Of a stretch of 64,000 nt of DNA, positions 1-9,967 are shown piece by piece. Below the pieces are notes generated by a model. The model ran no database searches and was not told the origin of the DNA. It worked only from the letters and a program-made list of their open reading frames with translations. Where the stretch lies: NCBI RefSeq assembly GCF_020379485.1, contig NC_063444.1, forward strand, positions 9,186,652 to 9,250,651, in the 5' to 3' direction. Position 1 is the first letter of the stretch, and each line of letters starts with the position of its first letter. A program made the translations under genes and the position numbers. The stretch is from Brassica napus (Eukaryota > Streptophyta > Magnoliopsida > Brassicales > Brassicaceae).

Positions 1-1070
1 ATTCTCTGTTGTATCTACTTGAATATGCTTCAATCTATTATGAGATTAAGTGTTTTCATGGAGATTAGTGAGTAGTTTCCTTAAGAATTCATGGGTTAGG
101 GAGATTAGAGTAACTTAGTGAAGATCTATGGTGTTATTGTATTAGATCCTTGTATGAACTTGCTTGTTGAGTATTTTTAATGCTTGTTTAGTCTTGATCA
201 CTCTAAACCTGATTTCTAAACACTTCTCATCAGACATGATTAGATGAAGTGTTTGAATCAACTCAACTAAGCTCTAGTGAGATTAGCCAAGGACACTTGA
301 TGTTAAAATTGCTAGATAGTTATTAAACTTGAACTTAAAGATTGCTTGATTGAATTAAGCCAAAGACATTTGATGTTTAATGATTTCTAAGCAAATGGAC
401 ATTTACCTAGACATAGGACTTGTCTAAAATTGTGTTTAGACTTAAGAGATTACTTTGATTGAAAGCTTGTCACCTAGATTGGATCTTAGTTACTTGAAGT
501 CAATTCCCAATACCCATGGATTCACTTGTCTAAATTGATTAAAACCTTGTTGTATTGCTCTGTTTTCTATTGTTACTTGTCACACACTCACCACTATTGA
601 ATCTGCTTAGCTTAAGAAATGACTTGTACTCTCACTGATTCACATCACTAGGACTGGTTCGACATTCACCCCACTATACTACAACATTTGCAATAGGCAG
701 AAAAACCTATTATCACAAAACCATAAAATTAGTTTCTAAAGACAATGTTTGAAAAATGAAAAATGTTTAAAATATTTATAGGCTTATGTAAGGAAATTTG
801 TATTTAAAGCGCAGAAAATAGAAAGTTTCTTAAAATAAGGAAAAAAATATTAATACTGAATAATTTAAATAATAGATAGTGGAGAATGAAGGGAAATGGG
901 AATTATTTTAAAAATCATTGGTTCAAGTAGATGTTTAGCAAATTTAGAGGGGTTAATAAACTAATTAATGTATAACATTTCACCAAATCTTTTTAAAATA
1001 CAAAGAAACTTTTGTTTCCAAAATACACTTTGACCCAAAAAAAAAAAATCCAAAATACACATGGTCGTAC
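1..1070. other. Gene-free repeat-like sequence, possible LTR retrotransposon remnant
   Basis: I see no coding exon here. The first 700 bases have the even, moderately AT-rich texture of a plant LTR or its leader. The block around 600-690 reminds me of Ty3/Gypsy (Athila-type) LTR ends in Brassicaceae, but I find no TG...CA borders, primer-binding site or target duplication. From about 700 to 1070 the sequence is simple AT-rich DNA with an A-run near 1040. The retrotransposon reading is a weak impression. Confidence 0.3.
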
Positions 1071-1194
1071 AAAGAATATTGTGAATGGCATTCTTCGGTG
1101 GTTGTGATTTGTGAATATTGTTAGATAACACATCCGCCACTGGTCACATCGATCCCATTTGTGAGCTGATCAATCTCTCTTTTGGTTTCAGAAC

Positions 1195-1598
1195 ATATTG
1201 GTTCTTCTGACTAAGGATATACCTTCTTGGGTGGTTTTGGTTTGACAGGAAGTAAATACGGTGAGTGACATGAAAAGAAAGAGTCATATGATTGTACCAT
1301 TCCTTGACATGAGTTGTATTCTTCCAGCAATCTGTATTTACTTCATCACCGCCCAGGTGATAAACTCAAATGGGAATATCTTTCTCATATCTGTCACAAA
1401 CCGAGATGAGATGTGAATGAGAATCAAAGCATGACATATAAATAGATGTTACATAACTACATAGTACTACCAAAATGAGGTAAGTAGTGAAGTAGACCTG
1501 CCAAAATGCCAGCGATCACATCGAATGTAAAGTTTTTAGTAACATCAAGGGGCTCTCGGCAAGATGGAGAGGGCCAAAGATCAGGGTAACCAGTCCCC
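1195..1598 (-). pseudogene. Beta-hexosaminidase (GH20, HEXO1-like) gene fragment
   Basis: Two successive exons of a glycoside hydrolase family 20 beta-N-acetylhexosaminidase are recognisable on the minus strand. The first (1598-1498) reads GTGYPDLWPSPSCREPLDVT and continues to DVIAGILA, with a plausible CAG/GT donor at its end. The second (about 1385-1195) reads HLGGDEVNTDCWKNTTHVKE, containing the catalytic Asp-Glu pair of the family. Immediately before HLGGDEV there is an in-frame TGA, and after KEW the similarity fades. Exons before and after these two are missing. This is a non-functional captured fragment, not a local gene. Identification rests on recognising the conserved motif of plant HEXO1 proteins. 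Confidence 0.7.
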
Positions 1599-1954
1599 CT
1601 GCATTAAAACGCATACCATACACTGTCAAAGAGTGACGTTAAAGATAGTGATAGCTCAAATTCTCAAACCCTACACAACACCATAACATGTTCTTGAGCA
1701 TAAGGAGTATAATAACACAAACTTTTAATAATCTCGCCTGGAAGATAAAAACTTGTGTAACTAATAACAGTGTGGACATTAAGAGAGGGGAGCATGATTA
1801 GAGGTTTTATTTGTACCATGATTCAGCATGGCGAGGGAAATCTAGTTCAGCCATGACATTAATACCTAGAAATAAAATATCTAAACCATTAGAAGCATAC
1901 GATCAAAACAAAAATTAACAACATTAAAGAATCTGTTTTATTATCATTCTCAGC

Positions 1955-2140
1955 TTAAACTATTAGGAGGTGCTTGCCATAGAAACATTCTAATTCTGGT
2001 TGACATGCCTGAGAGGGAGCAGTGATGACAAAATCATTAAGCTCCGCTATGCTCAGAGATTCCACTTTAGCATAGCTCCTCTGTGAGTCGCAAGTTGGTT
2101 GACATTCATGGTGGCCGCCATCATGCTCGCCTGAACATAC
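1955..2140 (-). pseudogene. Unidentified exon-like fragment
   Basis: An open stretch on the minus strand encodes a Cys/His-containing peptide including GEHDGGHHECQPTCDSQRSY. It is bounded upstream by a possible AG acceptor and ends in a stop. It lies between the RPA-like and hexosaminidase fragments in the same orientation, so it is probably another captured exon. I do not recognise the source gene, and it may not be coding at all. Confidence 0.25.
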
Positions 2141-2399
2141 GTTCAATAAACACAACAAACAGTCAAAAATGTTTAACAAAACCTTTTTTAAAAAATAACT
2201 TTGTAATATGAATTGAGAACGGCAGAAGTGTCTAAAAACTTTGCAAATTGACTCATGGAGAAATGTATAACAAAAACTTTGAAAAAAAAATTCTAATATG
2301 GATTCAGGACGGCCGATATGTCAAACCATTTAACCGGTGAAATAAATCTGGTGAAATAAATATGTTTATGAACAAAAAGCAGACCTAAATAAAATACCT

Positions 2400-2505
2400 G
2401 ACAATCCAGTAGGAGCATATCAACTCCCATGAACTCTCCACCACGGCGTACATTACTGGCATCCCAGAAACGGAGCAACCCGACTTCAGCAGGGGAAGAG
2501 GAACG
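2400..2505 (-). pseudogene. RPA-like (DUF223 OB-fold) exon fragment
   Basis: The minus-strand peptide VGLLRFWDASNVRRGGEFMG followed by VDMLLLDCQ matches the first beta-strands of the DUF223/replication-protein-A-like OB-fold proteins that are abundant in Brassicaceae and often encoded by or associated with Helitrons. Only this one exon is present, followed by a GT donor. No downstream OB-fold exons are seen. It is a fragment. Its presence supports a Helitron origin for the surrounding segment. Confidence 0.55.
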
Positions 2506-2995
2506 GCCCAGCTGCTAATCATAGAGGAAGACCGAAACATAAAACATAACTCACAGAGATTGTGAAACTATGAAAGCTTACCTTTTTATAGATGAACCTT
2601 CACAGCCTTGTATAATCAGAACTCGAATTGAATGGAGATCGTGGGTGATAGATTAATGGAGGGTTTTAAGAGGATTATCCGGTAATCGTATTCGTTTGTA
2701 ATGTGAGGAAGAAGATGAAAGAACAATAGTGAAACCTAATCGTCATGAGGTCTGCAGTAGAAGAACGCTGGTTTTACCCTAGATGGAAACGCGGCGTCTC
2801 ATCTGACGGACCTGATAAACGGCCTCGTCTGTAACAAATTAAAGAAGACAAAGTGGACATAAAAGCCCAAACACGTTACACACGGTAACATCAAAGCCCA
2901 TCAGCCTCCATTTTAAGTGAAACGATGCGGTGGCAGCACATGAGAGAAGCCAACAATTTTTTATATATATAGATAGATAGATCTGTAACTATATA

Positions 2996-3254
2996 CTCCC
3001 TCTATTTTTTAATACAAGTCGTTTTAGAATTGTGCACATAGATTAAGAAATCATTATTTTTTTATATTTTCTAAACAAAAACATCATTAATTATTTATTT
3101 AACCACAAATTAATCAATAATAAAATAGAATGTGCATTATCATTGGTTATATAACATTAACTGTTAATAAATTTTACATAGAAAACTGAAAACATCATAT
3201 AATTTGTAACATAATTTTTTTTCTAAAACGACTTATATTGAAAAACGGATGGAG
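2996..3254. mobile_element. Stowaway-type MITE
   Basis: A 259-bp non-coding element starts CTCCCTCTATTTTTTAATAC and ends in the near reverse complement (TTGAAAAACGGATGGAG). It is flanked on both sides by TA, the Tc1/mariner target site. The element is AT-rich with terminal inverted repeats and no ORF, as expected for Stowaway MITEs. Related copies lie at 24247, 25688, 29790 and 32218. It sits about 400 bp upstream of the carbonic anhydrase start codon and could affect that promoter. Confidence 0.8.
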
Positions 3255-3670
3255 TATTATATATTGTTTGGCAGTTAAAATTCGTTTGTTCGCATTGAGA
3301 AATTAGCAGATATATTCTCTTTTGCAGGAATATAATTCAGAATTAAGCATTACTAATTTGTTATCCAGGCAATTTTTCTTCTCTGTCAAAAATGTTCACA
3401 TTGATTTACTTTTAAAACCGAAATTATAAATCTCTTAACCAAATGTATCAAACTGTCTTTTCTTTTCTTTTTTTACTTAACAACCAGTTTTTCATTTTTG
3501 CACCAAATTATTAACTAATATCACAGCAAATAGCAATTGCACAAACCATAAACTAACAAACCCCGTAAAGCCTCCTTTTAAATAGGGCAGCTCTAAACCA
3601 TTTCATGTCCAAAACATACTCAAGAACATCTTAATCATTAAGCAAAATCAAAATCTCAAAAGGAACACAA

Positions 3671-6600
3671 ATGGATCCGAACACAAAAACAATTCTCTTT
3701 TTCGCATTGTTCTCTCTTTATTTATCCCTCTCTAACATTTTAGTCGCTGAACCATATACGTACGATCAAAATCCAGAGAATGGACCAGAGGGATGGAGCA
3801 AACTAGACCATCAATGGAAAATTTGTAACCATGGGAAACTCCAATCTCCAATTGATCTCACTAGGGGAAGAGTTAGTCGTGTTCATGATGAAGCATGGAA
3901 AATACACCACAAACCAGCCGAGACTGTAATTATGAGCAGAGGACACGACATTATGGTAACACTTTAAAGTTATTTTCTTAACTATATTATTATTACATTA
4001 AACATGCATGCTAATTCCTAATAATAATAATGAAATAAACAAAGGTATCGTGGAAAGGAGATGCTGGAAAAATGATGATAGATCATACGGAGTTTAAACT
4101 GGTGCAATGTCATTGGCATTCACCGTCTGAGCATACCATTAATAGAACTCGGTTTGTGTTTTCTTCTCTTCGTCTCCTTAACTAATTAATGGGTCTTCTT
4201 CACAATGTTAAAATAATTAATTTTTATTTGTAAATGAGTTACAGTTATGACATGGAGCTTCACATGGTTCACACGAGTGCTCAGAGCCAAACCGCAGTGA
4301 TTGCAGTTCTTTATAAATTAGGGAGACCTAATGAATTTCTCACAACGGTATAATATCAGTATCTATTATATTTACGAAGATCGTGTATTTCATAACCTTT
4401 CTAACTGTTTTTATTCTATTTTTAATGCAGCTACAAAATGAAATAAAAACAGTGGGGAAAGAAGAGAAGAAACTAGGGATCGTGGATCCAAGAACTATTG
4501 GGTTTCACACCGACAAATTCTATAGATACGTTGGCTCTCTCACTGCTCCTCCATGCACTGAAGGTGTTATTTGGACCGTCGTCAAAAAGGTATATTTTTT
4601 CTGTGTTATTTGTAGATGGATTTTTATATATTAATCCTTTTTATTCATTACAAAATGCACAATTTGGTAGACTAAAAAATAATTTCTATATGTAATGTAG
4701 GTGAATACAGTATCAATGGAGCAACTTGCAGCTCTGAGGGAGGCTGTTGATGATGTAAGTGCTCGGAGATATTGCTAATGTGATTTCCTCAGCTGATATT
4801 GATTTAATCTATTATTTTTTTGTAAAAAGCTTTCAAAATTAAAATACTAAGAAACATACAATGTATGGTTGAAACAACCATAAAGTTTGAAAAAGTTAGA
4901 TGAGACATGCCTCATATTCAACTAAGCATTAGCTTACAAAAGAGAAGACTTATGATTCTTAAACTTAATGAAACAAGACAAAGAGGAAACTACTAGGAAG
5001 AAGGAAGGTAGTTTCCACGGCCTCGGCGACCCCTTTTACCTTTTCCTCTTACCGTTTTCCATTCCATATCTTGAAACTTTTGAAGTGGTTTTATTGGTCT
5101 TCCACCTCGTGACATGTTGAGGTTTGCCGTAGCATCACTCATATACCCTCTTTCATCATCTTGCTCATTACAAGCAATTTGAGTGACAGAAGGGCTGTCA
5201 TGTACCGAAGAGTATGGAGGGACCAATGAATTGTCCGCTGAAACACCGCTGGCCTCAAGGACAATAACCGGGGATGGAATTTCTTCCATAATAGGAGCTT
5301 TAGTTGGAGCAGATTGAGTGTCTGCTAATGGTGATGAAGTGGAAAGAGAGTTGGAGCCATTGGCTATATGTACCTTGGAGCAAGTGAGGTTGTTTACTGG
5401 AGTAGAGAGATTTTTCAGCTCAACACTCAATGGTTGTAAATGTCCCAAACTCAGATCCAAAGTCACTTCAGTAAGTTCTTCTCGTCCTTCTTCAGCTGAG
5501 ACCAAACCCGACTCCAGATTCTCAGCTTGCAACACCAATTGATCGGATGGACCATTAGACTGAGCTAGTGCCTTTTCCATTTCTGGCTGAGTTTTTCCAG
5601 CGGAAGAATCCTCATGCGTGGAACTTTTTTCCACATTCAATTGAACAGCTGGGAGTAGACATCTTTTCTCCTTGTGTCCCAAATGTCCACATCTGCCACA
5701 AACACTTGGAATCCATGTATATTCAACATCCACCAGAAAAATATTACTTTGTTTGTCATCTAAGGCAATTTGCTTTGGAAAAGGTTTGTCAAGTTCTACT
5801 TCAACCAACAACTTTGCTTCTCCCAAACAAGTCGGATCAAGTCGAGGTTTATGAGTTTGCATAGGCTCACCAAGTCCAGACGCTACATGGCTGAGACCCA
5901 ATCTTGAGTAACAGCTATCCGGAACATTTTTAAGAGTTACCCACACTGGGATTGTTGATACTTCAGGGATTTTAAATGAGTTAACTGATTTCCAAGGCGA
6001 AACAAATAACAAACAGTCATCAACATGCCACACAGCTCTCTGAATTACCCATTGTCGAGTTGAGTCGTGAGGTATATGAAACATGTAAGAGGAGTCACTC
6101 AGCTTACGACAACCTATTCTACAGGTTCTACCCCACAACCTATTAACCACAGCATGAATTAAACCCCCAGGAGGGAGAGAGCAGCGATGAAAGTGGCCAA
6201 TGATATATTCATTTTTATTCTCTGGTCCTAAGAGAAGCACCTGAGAAGGAATAGTTACCTGAGGTGTTCCATCAAGTCGAAAAGTTGGCTTAGCTGCTCG
6301 ATAGAGGTTTCTGGTAGCAGGGTCCATTCTGGCTGCCCATGGAAACCTTAGTGTTCCATCCCCTTTAAGCTCAGGAACTGGAATCTTCTGAACCGGCATA
6401 CGAGGAAACTCTCTTACAGCACTTGGATGGTTTTTTCTTTTCTTCTGGTTTGGCCCTAATCCTTCAGCCAGCGTTGGCCAAAAAGAGTCAAGGAGATTGT
6501 TGAGGTACTGCGGATCAAGACCACTTGGCGTTGCAGGCGCTGGAGGAGTTGCAGGTGGTGCAAAAGCAAGTGGTTTGGCCCAGGCTCCAATCGAAGGAAC

Positions 6601-7617
6601 AAAAGCAGCTATTGGAGAATCAACTGATATCTCTGGAGAAGTAGTAGTTATTGGAGGGAGGCCAGTAGACTGAGGGGACCTTGAGTGTGGAACGCAAGTG
6701 TTCCTATCATCTTCAGGCTGGTTAGTGATCTCTGGAATGGTGACATTAACTCATGCCACCTCTAGTGTTGATTCAACAGCAGTAACGATTTTCTCTATTT
6801 TGTTTTCCGAAGAAGTGATCTCTGTAGAAGTGATGTTTCCATCTGCCTCTAATTCTTGTTCAACACCAGAGTGGCTTTCCCCCATTTTTTTTCCAGTTAG
6901 GATTTTACTTGAATCCTTCGGACTCAACTCCAAGTCGACGGCATCTATTTGATGTCTCATATCTTCACCATCACCAACTTCAGTCGAAAGCGTACTTGTT
7001 GAAGCCGGTGGAGAAGACCAGCGACACTTAGACGGCCAACGAGGATCTGGAGTGACTGTGGTTTGAGTAGATATCGAGGAGGACGAGTTATTGATCGAAG
7101 GATGAGCAGCACCGTCGATTACGTTTTGTAACGGAGGTTTCAGATCCATGGCGACGAGAGCAAGAGGATGACGAAGCTTAATGAGATGGGTTCTTGAGAG
7201 GAGGCGAGACCGGATCTGGTGCTCGTGCTAGGCGACGCGCCGGAGCAGCGTCGATAAAGACAGAACACCGGCGACCTTTTTTGGAGGAGAAGGAGAGTTT
7301 ACGGCTTCGAAGAGAGTCAAACTCTCGTATGTGTTTTTCGTACAAGTTTTTCAAGTTTTTCAAATAAAGACTCGAGATTACATAATAATTTAATCCAACT
7401 ATTCAAACATTTGTTTCGTATAACCAAACCGATCTTCCATTTGTGTCTTGAACCGGTCTTGAATTTCTCTCAAACCCCTAATTTATTAATTAAATGATGA
7501 GTAATAAATCTATTATTACTCATCATTTAATTAATAAATTAGGGGTTTGAGAGAAATTCAAGACCGGTTCAAGACACAAATGGAAGATCGGTTTGGTTAT
7601 ACGAAACAAATGTTTGA
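3671..7617 (+). CDS. ACA: Alpha-carbonic anhydrase (ACA4/ACA6-like), six exons
   Basis: Predicted exons: 3671-3955, 4045-4151, 4245-4347, 4431-4589, 4701-4754 and 7543-7617, all with GT/AG borders and consistent phase, giving 260 residues. The enzyme reversibly hydrates CO2. Residues 1-26 form a signal peptide, so the protein should enter the secretory pathway. Zinc ligands are His118, His120 (QCHWHSPSEH) and His137 (ELHMVH). Cys52 and the Cys of LTAPPCTEG would form the usual disulfide. The last exon encodes GFERNSRPVQDTNGRSVWLY and a short tail, ending in TGA. Without it the frame would stop soon after the GTAAGT donor at 4755. Intron 5 is 2.8 kb because a retroposon inserted there, and the acceptor and exon 6 lie in a perfect palindrome, so splicing and expression may be impaired. 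The paralogue assignment is from memory. Confidence 0.88.
4816..7506 (-). mobile_element. LINE ORF1-type retroposon in the last intron of the carbonic anhydrase gene
   Basis: A minus-strand retroposon is flanked by the 10-bp direct repeat AATCTATTAT (4806-4815 and 7507-7516), which I read as a target-site duplication. Its 3' end is a short T-run on the plus strand (4816-4821), equivalent to a poly(A) tail. Content: a 5' leader (about 7150-7360), one long ORF of LINE ORF1 type (4993-7149) and no ORF2. The outermost 146 bases at the 5' end (7361-7506) are not typical element sequence: they are the reverse complement of the host flank (see the palindrome). It may be a LINE transcript reverse-transcribed with ORF1 only, or a retroposed DUF4283 gene. 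Confidence 0.65.
4993..7149 (-). pseudogene. DUF4283 / zinc-knuckle (LINE ORF1-like) protein with one premature stop
   Basis: One reading frame runs from the ATG at 7149 to the stop at 4993, about 718 codons, broken only by a TGA at 6753-6751 (codon 133). The first 132 codons are Ser/Thr-rich. Sequence downstream of the TGA stays open through a Pro-rich linker into a DUF4283 domain (roughly residues 270-440 in this numbering) and a CCHC knuckle, CGRCGHLGHKEKRC, near residue 484. A Ser-rich tail and a basic C-terminus (GKGKRGRRGRGN) follow. These are the nucleic-acid-binding proteins encoded by ORF1 of plant LINEs and by many retroposed copies. An internal ATG at 6399 could still give a 468-residue protein. 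A single lesion suggests a young copy. Confidence 0.75.
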
Positions 7618-7659
7618 ATAGTTGGATTAAATTATTATGTAATCTCGAGTCTTTATTTG
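7361..7659. repeat. Perfect 299-bp palindrome containing carbonic anhydrase exon 6
   Basis: Left arm 7361-7507 and right arm 7513-7659 (147 bp each) are exact reverse complements as far as I can check base by base, with a 5-nt centre (ATCTA, 7508-7512). The right arm holds the intron-5 acceptor, all of coding exon 6 (7543-7617) and 42 bases after the stop codon, so it is the native copy. The left arm is an inverted copy at the 5' junction of the retroposon. Symmetry stops sharply at 7360/7660. A transcript across it would form an uninterrupted 147-bp hairpin. Confidence 0.92.
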
Positions 7660-8128
7660 TTCACTTATTTGTTTTGAGCTTTTTTTTTGAATTTTTTTTT
7701 TTTGAAATTTTATCGGAACTAAGAATTAGAAAAGTCAAATCGCAAAAAAAAAGAAGTCAAATCGCAAATATTGAAATACAAAATACGGAAAGTTATGCAG
7801 TGTATCATTTAGTCAGTATATTATCAAGAATTTGAGAAAATCTCACGTCAAAAAGGGTCTATCATGAATTCATGATAAAAGAGCGAGTCCAGACTCCAGA
7901 CTTTGATACATAGGTTAGTGTAAGTGGATCTTCTTGTCTTTACATCATGATATTAATAACATAATTTACCTTGAATCATACCCGCATAGACCCCATTTTA
8001 GAACATTTGATCAATATCACTGTGGGAAACCTCGAGTCTGTCCCTTTTAAAGCTTTGGTTTATTTATGTCCATTTTAACCGACTGTAAAAAACGGTTGTT
8101 TTTTTATAATCCGAGGGTATTTGGCGGA
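7660..8128. other. 3' flank of the carbonic anhydrase gene, no gene seen
   Basis: This contains T-rich runs (7680-7705) and A-runs (7744-7752) but no open exon or recognisable repeat ends. It probably holds the 3' untranslated region and terminator of the carbonic anhydrase transcript; the poly(A) signal cannot be fixed. Confidence 0.4.
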
Positions 8129-8136
8129 CCGAAGCC

Positions 8137-8632
8137 CAGCGCCGGACCAACCTTTTATATTGCCCCAATCAAAATTTAAAACTATGCCTTCATACATGTT
8201 TTATCAAGATCACAAAACAGTATAAAAAATAACTTAAATTTTCATTAAAAAAATCAAATTTCATAATATGTTCATAAAAAACATTGATATAAAAACACTT
8301 ATTGCTGAAATATAGATCTTCTTGGATCTTTCCCTGCAAAATCATCCATTAAACTCCTATAGTCAAGTTTTTCGACCATAGCAGTCTCAATTGTTATGTT
8401 TCTATTTTAGAATTATGGTTTTAACTATTATCTAAAATATAAATTTACTAATATATTTAAAAAGTTTGACAAATCTTATTATAACTAAATATGCCCAATA
8501 GATAATATTTTAACAAAATAATCTACAGATTTTCTTTTTATGTATATACTAATAATTTTTTTTTAAATATGCCCCACTAATTTGGATGCTCTAATCCTTG
8601 GCTTGGGTGGCTTCTCCTCGAGGCCGGCCCTG
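8137..8632. mobile_element. Non-autonomous hAT-like element with 8-bp target duplication
   Basis: A 496-bp AT-rich element starts CAGCGCCGGACCAACC and ends in CTCGAGGCCGGCCCTG, imperfect inverted termini of the CAGGGCCGG type usual for hAT elements. Both sides carry the 8-bp direct repeat CCGAAGCC (8129-8136 and 8633-8640), the duplication length of hAT transposases. It has no transposase ORF, so it would depend on an autonomous relative. Confidence 0.82.
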
Positions 8633-8640
8633 CCGAAGCC

Positions 8641-9940
8641 CAATCGACTAGTCTTCTGGGATCTGTTCACCAGTGCCACAAAGACTTGGATTGTTCGCAA
8701 TGGAAATTAGATATCCATGTTGCCTGCCACACAAACTGGTAAATCAAAAGTTGGTAGATTTTGAATTCAGGTGCTTGGCACCTTTCCAATCCCGCTGTAC
8801 CACTGGACATAATTGTGGTTAACAATTGGTTTTGAAACTCATTGGTTCCACGCAAGAAATTGAACTAAGAGAAAAAAAAATATTACAAGAGAATATGAAC
8901 AGATTAATGTTAAAGAAATTATAGGGGTTAAACTTGCAGTCATGATTCTGGTTATATCCTTGATTTAACTTGCAAAATACTTGATATATTAATGGTTGAG
9001 AAAACGAAGGTTGGCAATGGACTACGATGAAGGATCTGGATAAGATCCACTGGTTTCATGTTGGAAGTGGAGAAGTTGTAAATTTTATACAGTAATAGCT
9101 CTATAAATTTATAATGTAAAGGTGATAATTAATATTCTATTAATCTATATAGTTAATAATTTACAGTTATAATATGTTATAATATTTTTTAATGTAAAGT
9201 AAAATATATATTTTCACGAAGAATTAAATTTGGTTTAATTTTAGGGACAATTTGAAAAATAACCTGTTTATAGTTTAAATTTTAAAAAGTGCATTCCTTA
9301 TTTTAGTTTTTGAAAACTACAGCTTTGTTAGCTGTTAAAAGATATTTTTTTCCAAATTAGATATGTTAATAAAGAGACGGTATCAAAAAGGAGAAAACAT
9401 ATCGATTCAGAGTTTATGTACCGGTTACCCGAACGTGTATGAAGGTGACATTGACAAACAAAGTACCATCATCTCCTTTTAGAATTATCTTGTATTGGAG
9501 GTTTTTGCGTGGATTCCGTTGAAGCCTTGAACACTCATGAATTTGTCCATAATCTTTGTGTTGGCGCTTAACACAATTCAATTAACAAATAGTAACAAGA
9601 ACATTCAGAGTGTACTTCTATCAAATCAAATTGAAACTTGCGTTAGATGAACATTTTGGTTGTGCCTTTCTATCTATACATAAGAGAAAAAGAGCCAACT
9701 CCTGAGTCAAGAACCAATGCCGAGAGAAGAACTATCGTAACAAAACCCTGAGCTACAATGTCAGGCATAAGCTTTATGAAATTGATCTCCTGAGGAACTT
9801 ATATATTATTCATTTTCAAGAGAGAAAAATCCAACCGCACCATGATTAACTTCAAACCTTCCACACCATGTGAAAGACACCAAAAGCAAGTAGAAGTGAT
9901 TAAGTGAGGTAAGAAACGGTTTTGGTGGCTTCATCCTCCC
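8641..9940. other. Non-coding stretch, possible 3' part of a MULE-like element
   Basis: No gene is supported. A short minus-strand open stretch (8667-8855) and another near 9420-9560 are unrecognised and may be captured scraps. The 9560-9940 part is probably the 3' untranslated region of the minus-strand DUF1985 gene at 9968. I looked here for the terminal inverted repeat of the surrounding MULE-like element and could not identify one. Confidence 0.3.
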
Positions 9941-9967
9941 ATTCAACTCTTTCCATCCATTCTTCGT

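Larger units (their letters stand above)
1070..2990 (-). mobile_element. Helitron-like segment carrying host gene fragments (borders uncertain)
   Basis: Read on the minus strand, the right end near 2985 begins with TC followed by an ATATATAAAAAA tract, like many Brassicaceae Helitron 5' ends. Inside are exon-like pieces of at least two unrelated host genes in one orientation: an RPA-like OB-fold exon (about 2400-2505) and two beta-hexosaminidase exons (about 1195-1598), plus an unidentified exon-like piece (about 1955-2140). Gene-fragment capture and RPA-like sequence are both characteristic of plant Helitrons. No CTAG plus GC-hairpin 3' end was found at the left, so that end may have been lost. 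A Pack-MULE or other capture element is possible. Confidence 0.4.

Noticed and set aside
4383..4695. Two overlapping ORFs within the carbonic anhydrase gene
   Set aside because: They read through introns 3-4; the spliced model with consistent phases and family motifs explains the coding signal.
8641..9300. Possible left terminal inverted repeat of the DUF1985 element
   Set aside because: No segment here pairs convincingly with 19420-19560; borders were left open.
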